Notes under the pieces: model-generated
Told to the model about the DNA's origin: nothing
The model's input: the letters and a program-made list of their open reading frames with translations, nothing else
Database searches by the model: none
Source: Cylindrodendrum hubeiense
Taxonomy: Eukaryota; Ascomycota; Sordariomycetes; Hypocreales; Nectriaceae
Direction: 5' to 3'
Length of the DNA: 64,000 nt
Assembly: GCA_014621425.1 (NCBI GenBank)
Contig: JAANBB010000124.1
Coordinates: forward strand, 31,170-95,169
Shown: piece by piece, positions 45,989-57,699 of the stretch
How the letters are laid out: every line of letters begins with the position of its first letter
Position numbering within the stretch: position 1 is the stretch's first letter
Position numbers and translations under genes: made by a program

Positions 45989-47842
45989 ATGGCTGATGAG
46001 TGCTCAGCGACTCGTCCCGAATACAAGTACACTCCCTTCGAACATCTTCATTCAGTTAGGCTTTTGGAGCTGCACGCCGCACTCTCATGGGAATCACCCA
46101 TCGAGGTCTCACTGCGCGAATTCTCCCTCGATGCTTGTCCAGGATTCGGAGCCTTGTCTTATACGTGGGCAACTGAAGATGGGGATTCTTCTCTATGAAG
46201 ATATCTAAAATGTGATGGAGAATTCATCAAAATCACCACCAACTGCGAGGCAGCACTGGTTAGACTCCGCCAGTCTAAGGATGTTCGAGTGCTCTGGGTC
46301 GACGCAGTTTGCATCGACCAATCTAACGATGAAGAACGAAGTCTTCAGATCCCTTTGATGGGCCAGATCTACAGCCAGGCCACCTGGGTGGGTTTATGGC
46401 TTGGCGAGGCATCTTCGACTGTCGATGAGGTGACGTCCAGCCCGCTTTCAGAACTGGGGATGAGCTTCATTCATGATTTCGCGGTCGAGATTGCGGAAAG
46501 AAGTAATTCTGGCCAGGACATCCTCGAGGGGGAGCTTTACCAAGAGTTCATCAAGGATTGGAAGGCCTTTCAGGAGCAGAGTACCGAGGAGGTCTTTACC
46601 CCGCGAGTTAGAGGATTCTGGGATGTCTTACATCGACCCTGGTGGGAGCGCTTGTGGGCTGTCCAGGAGCTGGCACTCGCACAATCACCTATTCTAATGT
46701 GTGGAGGTTCGACAGAGGCATGGCATAACCTGATGGTTGTCATTGATGCTCTGGTGAGAAGCGATGATATACCAGAAGCCGTATACGAATTCATCGCCAC
46801 TTTTATTACGAGCGCCTTTCATCAAATCCGCATGCGAAGTTTCGTGGACAGGCATGAACCGGACAGCAATGCGACCGAGCCTCTAGTGTCAGGGAAAAAG
46901 GCCCTCGAAATTCTCAATGCCACTCGTAACACGCGTGCATCTGACCCTCGAGACAAGATATACGGAATCTTGGGCTTTTTTGGGAACGTAAAATCCGATC
47001 CAGAGAACATATTTCCTCAACCAGACTACTCAAAGACGGTAGCAGAGTTGTATGCCGGTGTCGCTCGATCGATAATCACAAACACCGGCAGCCTGGATGT
47101 ATTGAGCTCATGCTACGGCTTTGTTCAGTCGACAGTTACGGACCTGCCGTCCTGGGCGGCGGCTTGGAATGACACCCCACTCAACTTTTTCCCCGATGAC
47201 TGTTTCAACGCTGCTAGCGGGTCATCTGTCGTCTATGAAGATTCTGGAGACAATTGGTACCTCCTAAGGGTAAAAGGGAGACGGGTTGACTATGTGAAGT
47301 ATCCAAGTCCAGTACCAGACGAACTTGAGTATGACAATCAGATAATGACTCAACTATGGCGTCAGTGGGCCGACTTAGGCTTTGCACTGCAGTCCTACCC
47401 TACTGGAGAAGCTTTAGCAGACGTCTTCATGCATACGCTCTGTTGGGGAAGCAATCTGAAATTTAACCGCTTGGTGCCAGGAGAGTACCGGGAGACCTTC
47501 GACGCCTGGATCAAAATTTTGAGAAGCACGGATACCTTGGAGGTTGCCGCCAGGAACATCTTTGAGGACCAGACTGCCTACACGTACTCTCGCAGGGCTT
47601 CGTTTTTGACACTAGCACGTGTTCTAGGTACGACTGCAAACTCGTATTTAGCCCTTCTGCCCATGTCGACACAAGTTGGTGATGAAATCGTCATATTCAA
47701 TGGTGGGAGAGTGCCCTTCGTGAAAAGAGCTGAAGGGGACAGATTCAAGCTCGTAGGAGCTTGCTACGTGCATGGTATCATGGACGGAGAGGTCTTTCCG
47801 AAAGAAGAGTCAGTAACTAGTGAATGGTTTACGCTTTGTTAG
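45989..47842 (+). CDS. HET-domain protein with one in-frame stop
   Basis: Reads MADECSATRPEYKYTPF, FGALSYTWATEDGDSSL, then TGA (46196-46198), then in the same frame RYLKCDGEFIKITTNCEAALVRLR, VLWVDAVCIDQSNDEERS, QIPLMGQIYSQA, GFWDVLHRPWWERLWAVQELALA, and DPRDKIYGILGF, all standard HET-protein blocks, ending at 47842. Without the stop it would be 617 aa in one exon. The stop splits the HET domain between its first and second conserved blocks, and no intron can remove it without removing LSYTW. Translation from a later Met (for example 46289 on) would lack the first HET block. It may be a null allele, an editing or readthrough case, or a sequence error. It probably belongs to a non-self recognition system. 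Confidence 0.8.
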
Positions 47843-48320
47843 TTAGGAAGGGTCAAGTGGTACTTCGAGACTCAGGCGGCAGTCGCTAAGGGTTGACTAA
47901 AGTTTTGGCAAAATGATGAGACTCCTCAGCCCATGGATTGACTCAGATATCTCCCGCTGATTGGAAGTACAGACAGGTTAGAGATGATTTGGATGAGCTA
48001 GATGGTTTCAACTTGTGTATCATATCTAGTGGCTTCTAGCAGCTTTTATCTATCTGTTATCTAGCTCATGATATCGATTACTAGAGACCAGAAGTTAGCA
48101 ATCGATTAGATATAGTATCTTATAGCAGTTACCCAGGTAAGTCGAATTGGTGCCCGAAATTTTGATAGCAGCCGCTCAGATGAATATGTCTGCATCATCA
48201 AGCCACGCTACTACAGCTTGGGGTAGCTCTTCAAGTTGCAGCAGAATATCTGAGCCCATTCTATGATATTTGGGAGCGCGGTGGAACAGGCATGTCGAAT
48301 TTCGCAGCCTAGCCCCTGCT
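47843..48320. other. Gene-free stretch
   Basis: Includes several overlapping CTAGCTCATGATATC/ATCGATTACTAG-like words around 47995-48120. No gene seen. Confidence 0.35.
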
Positions 48321-48593
48321 TTAGAGTTTATTCTTATATCTATAATAGAGATGCTCTGCAACAACAAGTAAGACAAAGGGTGATATAGCAGCCGTGGACA
48401 TCAGCGTATGCCATTCACGAGACGTAGAATTGCCAAGCCCATTCCAGTGGTCGCTAGTCATCATCCGAATGCAATAATGGACCTGATAAAGAAACCAAGA
48501 AACAAACAAAAGTAGCCAGATAGGGTTTGAAATGAGAAGAGACCTATTCGAGCTCGAGCCTGGCTGATCATCCCCTCTCATAGGCCTAGTCAC
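48321..48593 (-). CDS. Possible small membrane protein
   Basis: An open frame of 90 codons encodes two hydrophobic segments, SNPIWLLLFVSWFLYQV and AAISPFVLLVVAEHLYYRY, separated by a polar loop, with a basic end. It could be a short membrane protein or part of a longer spliced gene that begins near 48903 (a Pro/Ser-rich frame). No family recognised. Confidence 0.3.
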   Translation of the reverse strand: MTRPMRGDDQPGSSSNRSLLISNPIWLLLFVSWFLYQVHYCIRMMTSDHWNGLGNSTSREWHTLMSTAAISPFVLLVVAEHLYYRYKNKL

Positions 48594-49763
48594 ATCTGAT
48601 GGCGCATCTTATGGCGCAAGTTAGTCAGAATGTTTGTTTCATGGAGACTGATGTATACATATGTCACGACATACATACCAGATTTGCTCAGATTCTCTCG
48701 AGTCATTATTGTTGACAACCAGATGGACTTGAAGAAGATATGCGCTCAGTTCGTTTGATATCTGAAGAAGAAAAAGTGAAGGTGAAATCAGCACAGGTGG
48801 ATAATGCGGGTGAGTGGGAGAGATATATGAGAGGTATTTCACATTTGGGTGAAGGTGATGGGGAGGGTTTAGTTTTAGGGTTCGGGACAGTGAACAGGAC
48901 CAAGGATAGCTAAATAGACCTCAGCTGTGGCAGTGCAATGGGGGCACCCCGCATTTGTTCAGTGGTTCGATTATTTATTTTTGGAGTGAAGGATGAAAGG
49001 ATGGATGCAGAAGCACCTGAGCTGCGCCATGCTTTAATCTTCTAGAGCCAACAGGTTCGATAGCCTAACGTCGCCGATGTGCCTCGTATCCAATGCCCCG
49101 AGGCTCAGTTCCTTTTATTTTTTTGGGTTCTGAAAGGCGAATAGAATAATAAATAACTAGTGAAATGCTGCAGCCACAATCTCGCGGCCGCCACTGCCTC
49201 CCAGGTTATGAAACATCGTGGCGGGGTCCATGCAGGCATCGTAGGAATTGACAAGGTATTCTTGGTACGAGTGTATACCCTCATAGGCCATCCAATACAT
49301 AACTGCTCAAGAAGGAATTTCACCGCACCCCATCTAAGAAATCTTACAGAGGATAGAGTACATAGAGTACACAGCGGCGCAAATCAATCTCCCCATTGAA
49401 TAGAATGGATTCAACCCCGCGGTCAAAGATCAAAGATTAAATCCCTCCCCCGTTCCTTATGCTTGGCAAAATGTTCTGCCTAGGAGTCCCACAGTCAACC
49501 AACGACCAGCTAACGGACTTGAGGGCGAGGGGCTGAGGGGCTGATAAACTGCGGATCATACCCGCATGGTGCGCAATTGGATGGGTCGACTCTAGCCATT
49601 ACGACCAATAATTGATATTCCCTGCCTACGTTGGTCTCATCCGCTCATTCTCCAACCAAGATTACATAGCCACAAGAGGGCGTTGATGCTTGCTAAGGAT
49701 CTTTATCCCCCATTCAGAAAAGGCGTGGAATTTGGCCGAGCAAATTTGCCAATATGAACTTAT

Positions 49764-49770
49764 TATAAAA
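49764..49770 (+). promoter_or_regulatory. TATA box
   Basis: TATAAAA lies about 114 bp upstream of the start at 49884. The stretch from there to the start becomes CT-rich (near 49838-49865), a pattern common in strong fungal promoters. Confidence 0.55.
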
Positions 49771-49883
49771 GCGCACATATTCCCATAGAGAAGGACAACA
49801 CCAGCAACTTGCAACACATCGCACTTCCCAATACCCCTTTTTTCTTTTCCTTCTCAGCTCTCTCTGCTTTCTCACACTTAACA

Positions 49884-51195
49884 ATGGTTCCTTATGATTT
49901 CAAACAAGTCAATGGCGGAGATCACGTCTTCCACAACATGGAAGAGCTAGCCAAGTTCCGGCGCTGGGTGCGAGGCGGATTCTGCCTCCTCGCCTTTCTT
50001 TTCTTGTGGAACATTGTCCTCAGTCTAGGACTTACCTTTTCTCCGCGGGGACATGTTCCTTCGATAGCAACGTTCAGCCAGCGGATCGCGTCTCCTTTTG
50101 TTGAGCTATCACCATCTGATATTCACATTGAAGATCGTGAGAGCGAACGAGTGGAATTTCTTGAGGCACTTCCAACCTCAGGTCATGGTGAGTGACTTGA
50201 ACTATTCATTCGCCTGGCAGTAATTGAAATCGGTTGAACTAATCGGAACATCAGAACTCAGTACTAGGGACGCAGAGTTGTTAGGATTTGAGGGTAATAC
50301 TGCCTTAGCTTTGCGTGGTTTTGGCAGTGCCCTCGGCGCATATGCTAGTTGGGTCGGTGTTAAAAACATGATCGGCGATTGCAGGGATGCCTCCGAAGAC
50401 GCCACGCTCGACTCAGTCAACACATGTGTGGCGGGAGTCATCGGCGCCTGCATCATTGTTGGAAGCTCTCTTACCTTTGGCTATCACTCGTTACAAATGA
50501 TTGGATCCATCAAGGAATTGGTCGAAGTGTGGACTACGTACCCATACGGTTCTCCAGAAAAACGTGGTTTGGAGGATACCATGTCAGAGCACATGGGCAT
50601 TGAGGTCCGCCATATCGGCAACTGGGACGCATCTATGCACTGGGTCTCATCAGAACCGCAGGAACAGATCAATGAGTGGCCTGTATTTGGTTTGAATCAT
50701 GAAGGACATGACTTTCACGTTGCCCTCATCGGCGACGACCACAACGAAACGACCTTCCACATCGGCCACGGGGCTGGTCCTGATACTGAAGGTAACCGAA
50801 GACTCAGAAATCGCTCTTTCGACTTTAGCAAGGCATACTTTGCGGAAGGCGGCTTTGATTTCAAGATCCAAAGCATGCCGGATGCCAACGATAAGAAGTT
50901 CTTCATCGACGACAATCAGGCTGATAAAGATTGGGTTTTCAGCCAAGTCAAGTGCTGGGTCGACAACTGGATGCCTGTCAAGCTGTCAGGCTTTGTGTTT
51001 GATAGCATCGGAGACATCTATGATGCAGCAACTGACTACAAGGCGGTGGAGTTTCAGGTCTATAACGACTACCAGAAAACCACTCTTTCGGCTGGAGTCA
51101 TCGTTCCATTCACAGAGGGCACTCGTTCGAAGATCAATGAGGTCAAAATTGAGCAGGGCATAACCCGGAACGCTGAATGTTCGACAAGGGATTGA
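49884..51195 (+). CDS. Membrane-anchored protein of unknown function
   Basis: Two exons (49884-50187, 50255-51195) give 414 aa. The start is chosen at MVPYDFKQVNGGDH. A basic patch (KFRRWVRGG) and one strong membrane segment (FCLLAFLFLWNIVLSLGL, residues about 32-49) give a likely type II topology or an uncleaved signal. A second hydrophobic part (AGVIGACIIVGSSLTFGY) follows in exon 2. The rest is a hydrophilic domain rich in Asp and His (EGHDFHVALIGDDHNETTFHIGHGAG) with FDFKIQSMPDANDKKFF later. No family is recognised. It has a clean promoter, a CT-rich leader and full phase agreement, so I regard it as a real gene. Flanked by HET genes on both sides at several kb. Confidence 0.7.
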
Positions 51196-52036
51196 ATGTT
51201 CGAGCATGTTGTAGAGTCGATGGGAAGGGGGCAAGCCAAACTATGGAAGGCAGCTGTTTGGTATTAGTAGAGCCACCTGAATTCTTTTATAAAATCGTGG
51301 CATTTTGCAGTGTTGGTTATATTTCTTGAATTTGGAACCATTCAGGACGTGATTCTTCCATCCTGTCCTCGGATTCCGTTTTCAATCTCGCTCGGGGGCA
51401 TAACGTACCTCACAGGATGACTGGTTGAAGCATTCAGAGAATAAAGCGCCATTGGCCTTGTATATAACATCAAGATCATTTCGAATGAAGGCTCAATCTC
51501 ACTTTAGACTACCTATCTACTTCATTGACTCTTTTTACTGAAGACTCCAACACCCTTCCGCAGTTTTGACCGCCACGCAACAATGGGATGTATTTTCTCA
51601 TGATTGAACAAAGCAGCTGTTTCAATTGCCCTCATTCCATCATCATCTCTTGCATCTACATTCGCCTCTCCTTCGCGGAGATAAACCTACGGTCACATTG
51701 GGTACAGAATTTCGTCCACCAATAAGAAATGGTGTCCAGTCTTCTGCAGACATGCGATCGACCAAAGCCCCTTCCTTAACTAGTGGTCGCATGGCCGTTC
51801 TAGTCGAGAATGTCTAATAAGAAATTAGTTGAAGTTGTGAGAAATTAGCGTCCTTGCGAGAGAAGGATGGATGACTCCGCTTGTGCAAAGAATATGGGTT
51901 GAACCATGGCGGACGAGATACCAAGGTGCGGGGTAACAACATGGGGCTACTGTGTATCAGGATACAACTCAACAGGCTACTACATCAACACGTTCATCAA
52001 AGCACTCATGATATTGGCCTGATAGCACGACCCACG
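51196..52036. other. Gene-free stretch
   Basis: About 840 bp between the membrane-protein gene and the next HET gene. Only short open frames; no gene supported. Confidence 0.35.
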
Positions 52037-52084
52037 ATGGAAATCCCGTTGAACTGGCATTCACGTCGAAATCTCCGTCGTCGC

Positions 52085-54207
52085 ATGGGACCACAATGTT
52101 GTGCATACTGCAAGGATTTTGACTGGGATGAGCTCCAGCAGCACGCATGGGACAATTTCTTTTCACGGCCAGAAGACATTGCCCGCTCAGCCGCCAACGG
52201 ATGTGCTACCTGCGATATCCTCTCCAAGGCTGTCCATCATTGTTTTCCCGATGTGGCAACTTGTCCCCACGGATATAAAATTGCATTTCATGGCTTGGAT
52301 GGGCCGATGCATTGGGATGTAGTCCACCCAGGAGAAGACCTGCTGGACGCGTCGAGACAGCCTGATTTCATTGAGATCTTTTCTCACCGAGGTAGCGCTC
52401 ATTGTTATCATCCTCATTTGCTTGCTGCGAAAATACTAACTGGTGTTGAGATGACCCCTGTCCGTGGCCACTCGTTGGGCCCGCTGATACATTCGACTAC
52501 AATCTCAACGGGGCATTAACCCAGGCACGAGAATGGCTGCAAACTTGTCGAGACGAACATCCTCGGTGTGGGATCTCAAATGGAACCGCCCTACCGAAAA
52601 GAGTGGTCCGAATAAACCGAACAGTAAATAACGATGATCATCCACGAGTATACCTATACGAGACTCAAGACGGCGAGCTAGGAGAATATGCATCCCTCAG
52701 TCATTGTTGGGGTAAATCGCAAATTATCACGACCACCTCTGATAATATTGAAAAACACAAGATCGAAATCGAGTGGTCGGATCTCTCCAATACATTCCGG
52801 GATGCAATCATATTTGCAGAAAGGATGAGCATAGACTTTATCTGGATTGATTCTCTCTGCATCATTCAGAATAGTCGTGAGGATTGGGAGTCAGAGGCGA
52901 TGAAAATGGCATCCTACTACATCAACGCGCAGTTCACCATCGCTGCCACCTCTTCTACGGACGGATCAGGTGGTTTATATCACACGGTTCCCCTTGAAGA
53001 GAAAACATTGCAGATCGACGGGCTGGATCCGAAAAGCAAAACAGAGTTTCGAGTCGGCGCGCGCAGGTCTCTCGCTCACCATCATGATGTGTTGGAAGAT
53101 AAGACCCGAACAAATGAGCGATTCCCTCTCCTGACAAGAGGATGGGTCTATCAAGAACGAATTTTATCGCGTAGGTTCATTCATTTTGGGCCAAGGGAAG
53201 TCCACTGGGAATGCCACGAGGAGGTCTCTTGCCAGTGCGGTGGCATCAAGGCCGCTCTTGAACTGAATCCATCTGGAAAGGAATCAGCCAACCAAGCCCT
53301 AGCTATCAGCCAAAGTCAACTCAAAACGGACGAAATGGTGCTGTTATGGAGCCGCCAGATCGAGAATCTCACAAGATTGGATTTCACCTACATCAGCGAT
53401 CACCTAGCAGCTCTGGCTGGTATCGCAACACTAATGGTAGAATCTGGGCAGTCCAGCAGATATCTCTCTGGGCTTTGGGAAGAAAGAATGTTGTTTTGGC
53501 TCTGTTGGTCAAGTGTGAAAGAAGGCACGAGACCGAAAACACTCTCAGGTGTGCCTTCGTGGTCCTGGGCATCAGCTGACGGACAGATTACCTACGATTT
53601 CATGACTCACTATTTCCAGACAGGTCCATGGGGAGAATTAGGTCATAAATATTTGCTACTAGTAAAAGCAGCCCAAGTCGAGATCGCGGAATGCATACCA
53701 GATCGTCCACCGCTCTCTGGGAAGTTAGACTTGGGAGTATTGACCATCACTGGAGATGCGGCACCGGCTACGATTCGATGCAGAAAAGGAGTGGACGACA
53801 GAACGATATTTGAATTCATACTGAAAGAGGAATCGAAAGACCTTAAACCCAGTGGTATCCAGTTTCATTGGCCCTTTCAATGCGACTCTCACGATCTGGA
53901 GAATGTGGTGGAGCTTGATGGACAGAATATCATTGTGCTGCACCTGCTCAGCTATGAGAGACTCTGGGTTAAGTACGACGGGCCTTATTGGATGAGATCA
54001 ATGCTCATTCTGAAGCCTATTGATACGGTTAAGAATACATATAGCCGGGTTGGGATACTGTACACGGATGTCAGTGGACACTTCGTTCCCGCCAAGGTGT
54101 GGCGGGAGATGGAAGGCAAATACGGGTTGCCTCTAGAAGAAACTGAGGATATTTTGTTGCGTAAGTTTAGGCATCTGGCCACGACGCAAGTAGTTCAGAT
54201 TGTCTAA
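52085..54207 (+). CDS. HET-domain protein (intact)
   Basis: Two exons (52085-52391, 52451-54207) give 687 aa. The 59-nt intron has an ACTAAC branch point and removes an apparent frame break. An in-frame ATG at 52037 is an alternative start. The N-terminal part is Cys-rich (CCAYCKDFDWDELQ, GCATCDIL), as in one HET subgroup. The HET domain shows YASLSHCWG, DAIIFAERMSIDFIWIDSLCIIQN and AQFTIAATSSTDGSGGL. RGWVYQERILSRRFIHF and the late SGVPSWSWASADG are regular features of these proteins. It should act in vegetative incompatibility or related cell death. This is the only one of the three HET genes here without a break. Confidence 0.9.
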
Positions 54208-54466
54208 TTCCAGTTGTATATGACAGTTAATCATTGGTATATGATGACATCGGAGAAATCTTGGACCAGAGTAAAGAACCCGAGGGATGTAATGAGACAG
54301 AGCCACGAGGTGTATGAGGAAAAAGAGCAGGCACTTCCGATACATATATGTATACACTTCTACTCTGGTGAATAGTTTTGGTGAGGTCAGCCATATAACA
54401 CCATTTGGCATTACCATCTCGGAGACTTCAACACCGCCTAGCATCAGAAGTGGGTTCCCTGACTGC

Positions 54467-55659
54467 CTACGCAGCAACCTGCAACACAGCGCGGCCAGCC
54501 ACTTGCCCAGATACCAATTTCTGGACCCAACTATCCAGGTCTTCTAGCTTTCCCTTTGTAAGAATTGGCTAGGTTTTATTAGCTCATGCCCCAATCACGT
54601 CAGATGAGGGCTATTACTCACGTGGACAAGGCCTCTCGCAGTAAAGTCAAGGGCCTCCTCTACCTCCTTCAAACTACCAACCACGCTTCCAACAATTTTG
54701 AGGCGCCTCAGCGCAACGACTATTGGAGAAGCGCCAGCCATAATAGTGGGATCTTGGGGCAACCCAACGGCCACCACAGTGCCATTCGGTCGCAGGAATG
54801 TTGGCGCGGATTCGTAGGCTGCCTTGGTTGCCGCTGTGACAATGACGCCATGTGCGCCATGGGTGGTTATTTTCATGACCTCGGCTGTGATATCCTTGGT
54901 TGTCTGGAAATCAATAAAAATCTCGGCGCCGAGCTTCTTGCAGAGGTCGCGCTTGACGTCGCCGCCGTCAATTGCGATGACCCTCATTCCCATGGCGCGC
55001 GCATATTGAATCGCAAAATGTCCGAGACCGCCGCCCGCTCCTGGAAGCACGATCCATTGGCCCGGCTTCACAGAAGATCTAAACAAGAATTTAGTGACGT
55101 GAACAGATGCCGATATTTCCCCGTCTTACCGTTTGCATGCAGTGTAGGCCGTGACGCCTCCGCACATAATGGGACCAGCCTCCTCATCCGTGACACCATC
55201 GGGGAGCTTTGAAGTGTATCGGCCATCTGCGAGACAATACTCTTGGAAGGTTCCTGGAACCGAGAACCCGCTGTTCTGTTGTTTGATGCAGTGCACCTCG
55301 TCGACGCCATCGAGACAGAACTCACACTCGCCACAGGTGCTGGCAATCCATTTGACTCCTGCGCGATCACCTAGCTTCCACCGATTGTTCATCCCTTCGC
55401 CAATTGCCACAACGACACCTGCTCCCTCATGACCAGCAATTCCGTGGGTCTCTGACATCATGCTGATGCCAAAGTCGCTCCAATCGTCGTGTAGCAACGA
55501 CTTATCTGAACCACAAAGTCCGGTCCACTTAATCTTTACAAGGATCTGTCCTGGACCAGGTCGCGGGACGTCAATGTTCTGGACGCTCGTCGTGGATTTC
55601 GGGCCGCTTCCTTGACGCACAGCAGCCCGCTGCTGCGCCGGAATTTCGAATAGAGTCAT
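54467..55659 (-). CDS. Zinc-dependent alcohol dehydrogenase (MDR family)
   Basis: Three exons (55130-55659, 54622-55078, 54467-54568) give 362 aa, the normal length for yeast-type ADH. Catalytic-zinc ligands are seen in GLCGSDKS and GHEGAGVVV, and structural-zinc cysteines in CGECEFCLDGVDEVHC. The cofactor motif is GAGGGLGHFAIQYA, followed by VIAIDGGD with an Asp that favours NAD. The last exon ends SGQVAGRAVLQVA. It converts primary alcohols and aldehydes with NAD in the cytosol. The final exon is short and easily missed; its splice (GTGAGT donor, CTAG acceptor) restores the usual C-terminus. Confidence 0.93.
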
Positions 55660-57699
55660 GGCGAAAAGCGCGAAGATTGAACAATATGAAGCTGCGGGAA
55701 TTTGATGCGATTGGTAGGACCGTTGGCTTACTCGAGAGACACCAGAAGCCTCTCATCCAACCTCGGGCTTTTGGCAGTAGTATAAGTACCAGATCCTCAT
55801 CAGGTCATACACCCCGCAACACAGCTGGGCTCGGTCCGGCGGGGAGGTTTCTGTCGGATTTATGGAAACAGGGTATTGTTAAGCGAGGTGTCACCTCAAG
55901 CCATCACCAGACCGTTGTGATTGTAGGACTCTGTGGGTCAACTGTTACACATTGATTTGCAGTGAGAGTGACTCGTGCGTCTTGGTGATTGAATACGAGT
56001 GGTAGGCGAGGCTGGATCCTTGCAAGGGTGCTACGGCACACCCCTACGCTGATCAATGCGGAGAGAGCTGTTGAAGTGCGGAGATAATGTGGGCCATTGA
56101 GCAAAGAGGAGCCGACGATCCCAATCCCCAGGTCGGAGCATTCATCACATGTTCGTGGATGAGTCGCAACAAACACCAAGAATGTCGGCTCGGAAAGGCC
56201 CTGGCATCTGACGAATAAATATGTCGCCTTACACTGTTTAAGTTCAAGGAGTAGTGAAAATCATGACGCCAAACACGTGGGTGTGGAAGATGTGGCCCGG
56301 CTGGGCACGATAACTTGGACTACTTCCAAATCAAGTCATCCCATGCTTAAGCGATCTTCCCCAGATTATGAGGTTGCTCTAGTGGCGGGGCCGGCCGCCA
56401 TTGCATCCTATTGGCATCCTATACGGGCGGCGCAATGAATTCCGCCCTGAGTCGTGATGTGCATGCGGCCTTCGGGCAAATGGCAAACGCGATTCGACAA
56501 GGGATGCCAACGGGTGGAGACCGTTGACGCAGGATCTCCTCATGCAGGTTCCGAAATCAGGAAACCCGAGTGAACCCCCAATGTTCTTTTCTTAATAATA
56601 TCACCGAGGTTGGAGAGCTGGTCAAGTGGTACGCGGAGCCGACTAGGCTGAGAAATCGATCGGCTCCGCTATATCCGCCATTCCCTGTAACAAAGTGGCC
56701 GATGGTAGCCATAGCCCGGTTCACTGGCAAAACATTGCTCTTCGGGTTGACCTGATGAAGAGCGATAAGGACTAAAGGGTACGAGCGCCCGCTCTTTGCA
56801 ATTGGTAAAATTTCACATGTCACCGAAGACATCATGTGGCGCTTTCTGTACTGCTCCAATTAACTCTGTCATTGATCCACGGGTTTGAAGCAAGTAAAAT
56901 GGGTAACACCAGGAGCCACATATTTGGCCAATGAATATTATTTGAATTGGAGGGTTTCATGTATGTCCAGGGGTATCTCATCACGGAACTACCAGCCATG
57001 GCGGAACGTTGGCCGAGATCCAGGGTAGGCAGAATGCAGCCAGTTCTTCAATTGGCAACAATGAACAAGGAGAAACAGTACGATTACTGCCCCAGGGGGG
57101 GTCAGGATTTCGTCGCTGATTTCACCATATTTCTACTAATTAGTTATGGGGTTGATAGCTGAAATTCCACCTCACTATACTTTGCTTCTTCTTTTGCCGT
57201 TATCATCTGCTCAAGATCCTTATATTAGGAGGGGCGAGCATGCAAATATGTATGTATCAATAAATATTTAAGGTGCATCGTTACGTGTTGAAGCGCTCGC
57301 AAGTGATAGTCCCTCATGATTCCGAAGTGTAGAGTTAACTAAGCAGAGAATTTTTAATCCCGTTATTGTCCACTGGCTAGAACTGAATAGACAGTCAACT
57401 TTTTACGCTTCGGGTATCAATGATTCTCCGCCTCTTAACTAGAAAATGGAATCTATATGTAGAACACTTCCAATCGGTCATCAAGGAGGCCAAGTTGAGA
57501 ACATGAATATTACATGATAGCCAGTGTTTATAGTATTGGTCTTGTTTATGTAATTGCGATTGACAGAACCCAATTTAGACGGGTATGAATATGTAGCAGT
57601 CGCTCATTAGCTAACCCAAAGGTTGACCCAACGTGCCATTGGGTGTCGCTATGTTTCATTGCCAGATATCCTTTAACAACTGCTTTCCAGTGTTGACGC
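55660..57699. other. Gene-free stretch
   Basis: About 2 kb holding the upstream region of the ADH gene and the 3' region of the sugar-transporter gene. Open frames are short and overlapping, with no motifs. Nothing else recognised. Confidence 0.4.

Noticed and set aside
52392..52450. Apparent frame break in the third HET gene
   Set aside because: Explained by a 59-nt intron with an ACTAAC branch point.
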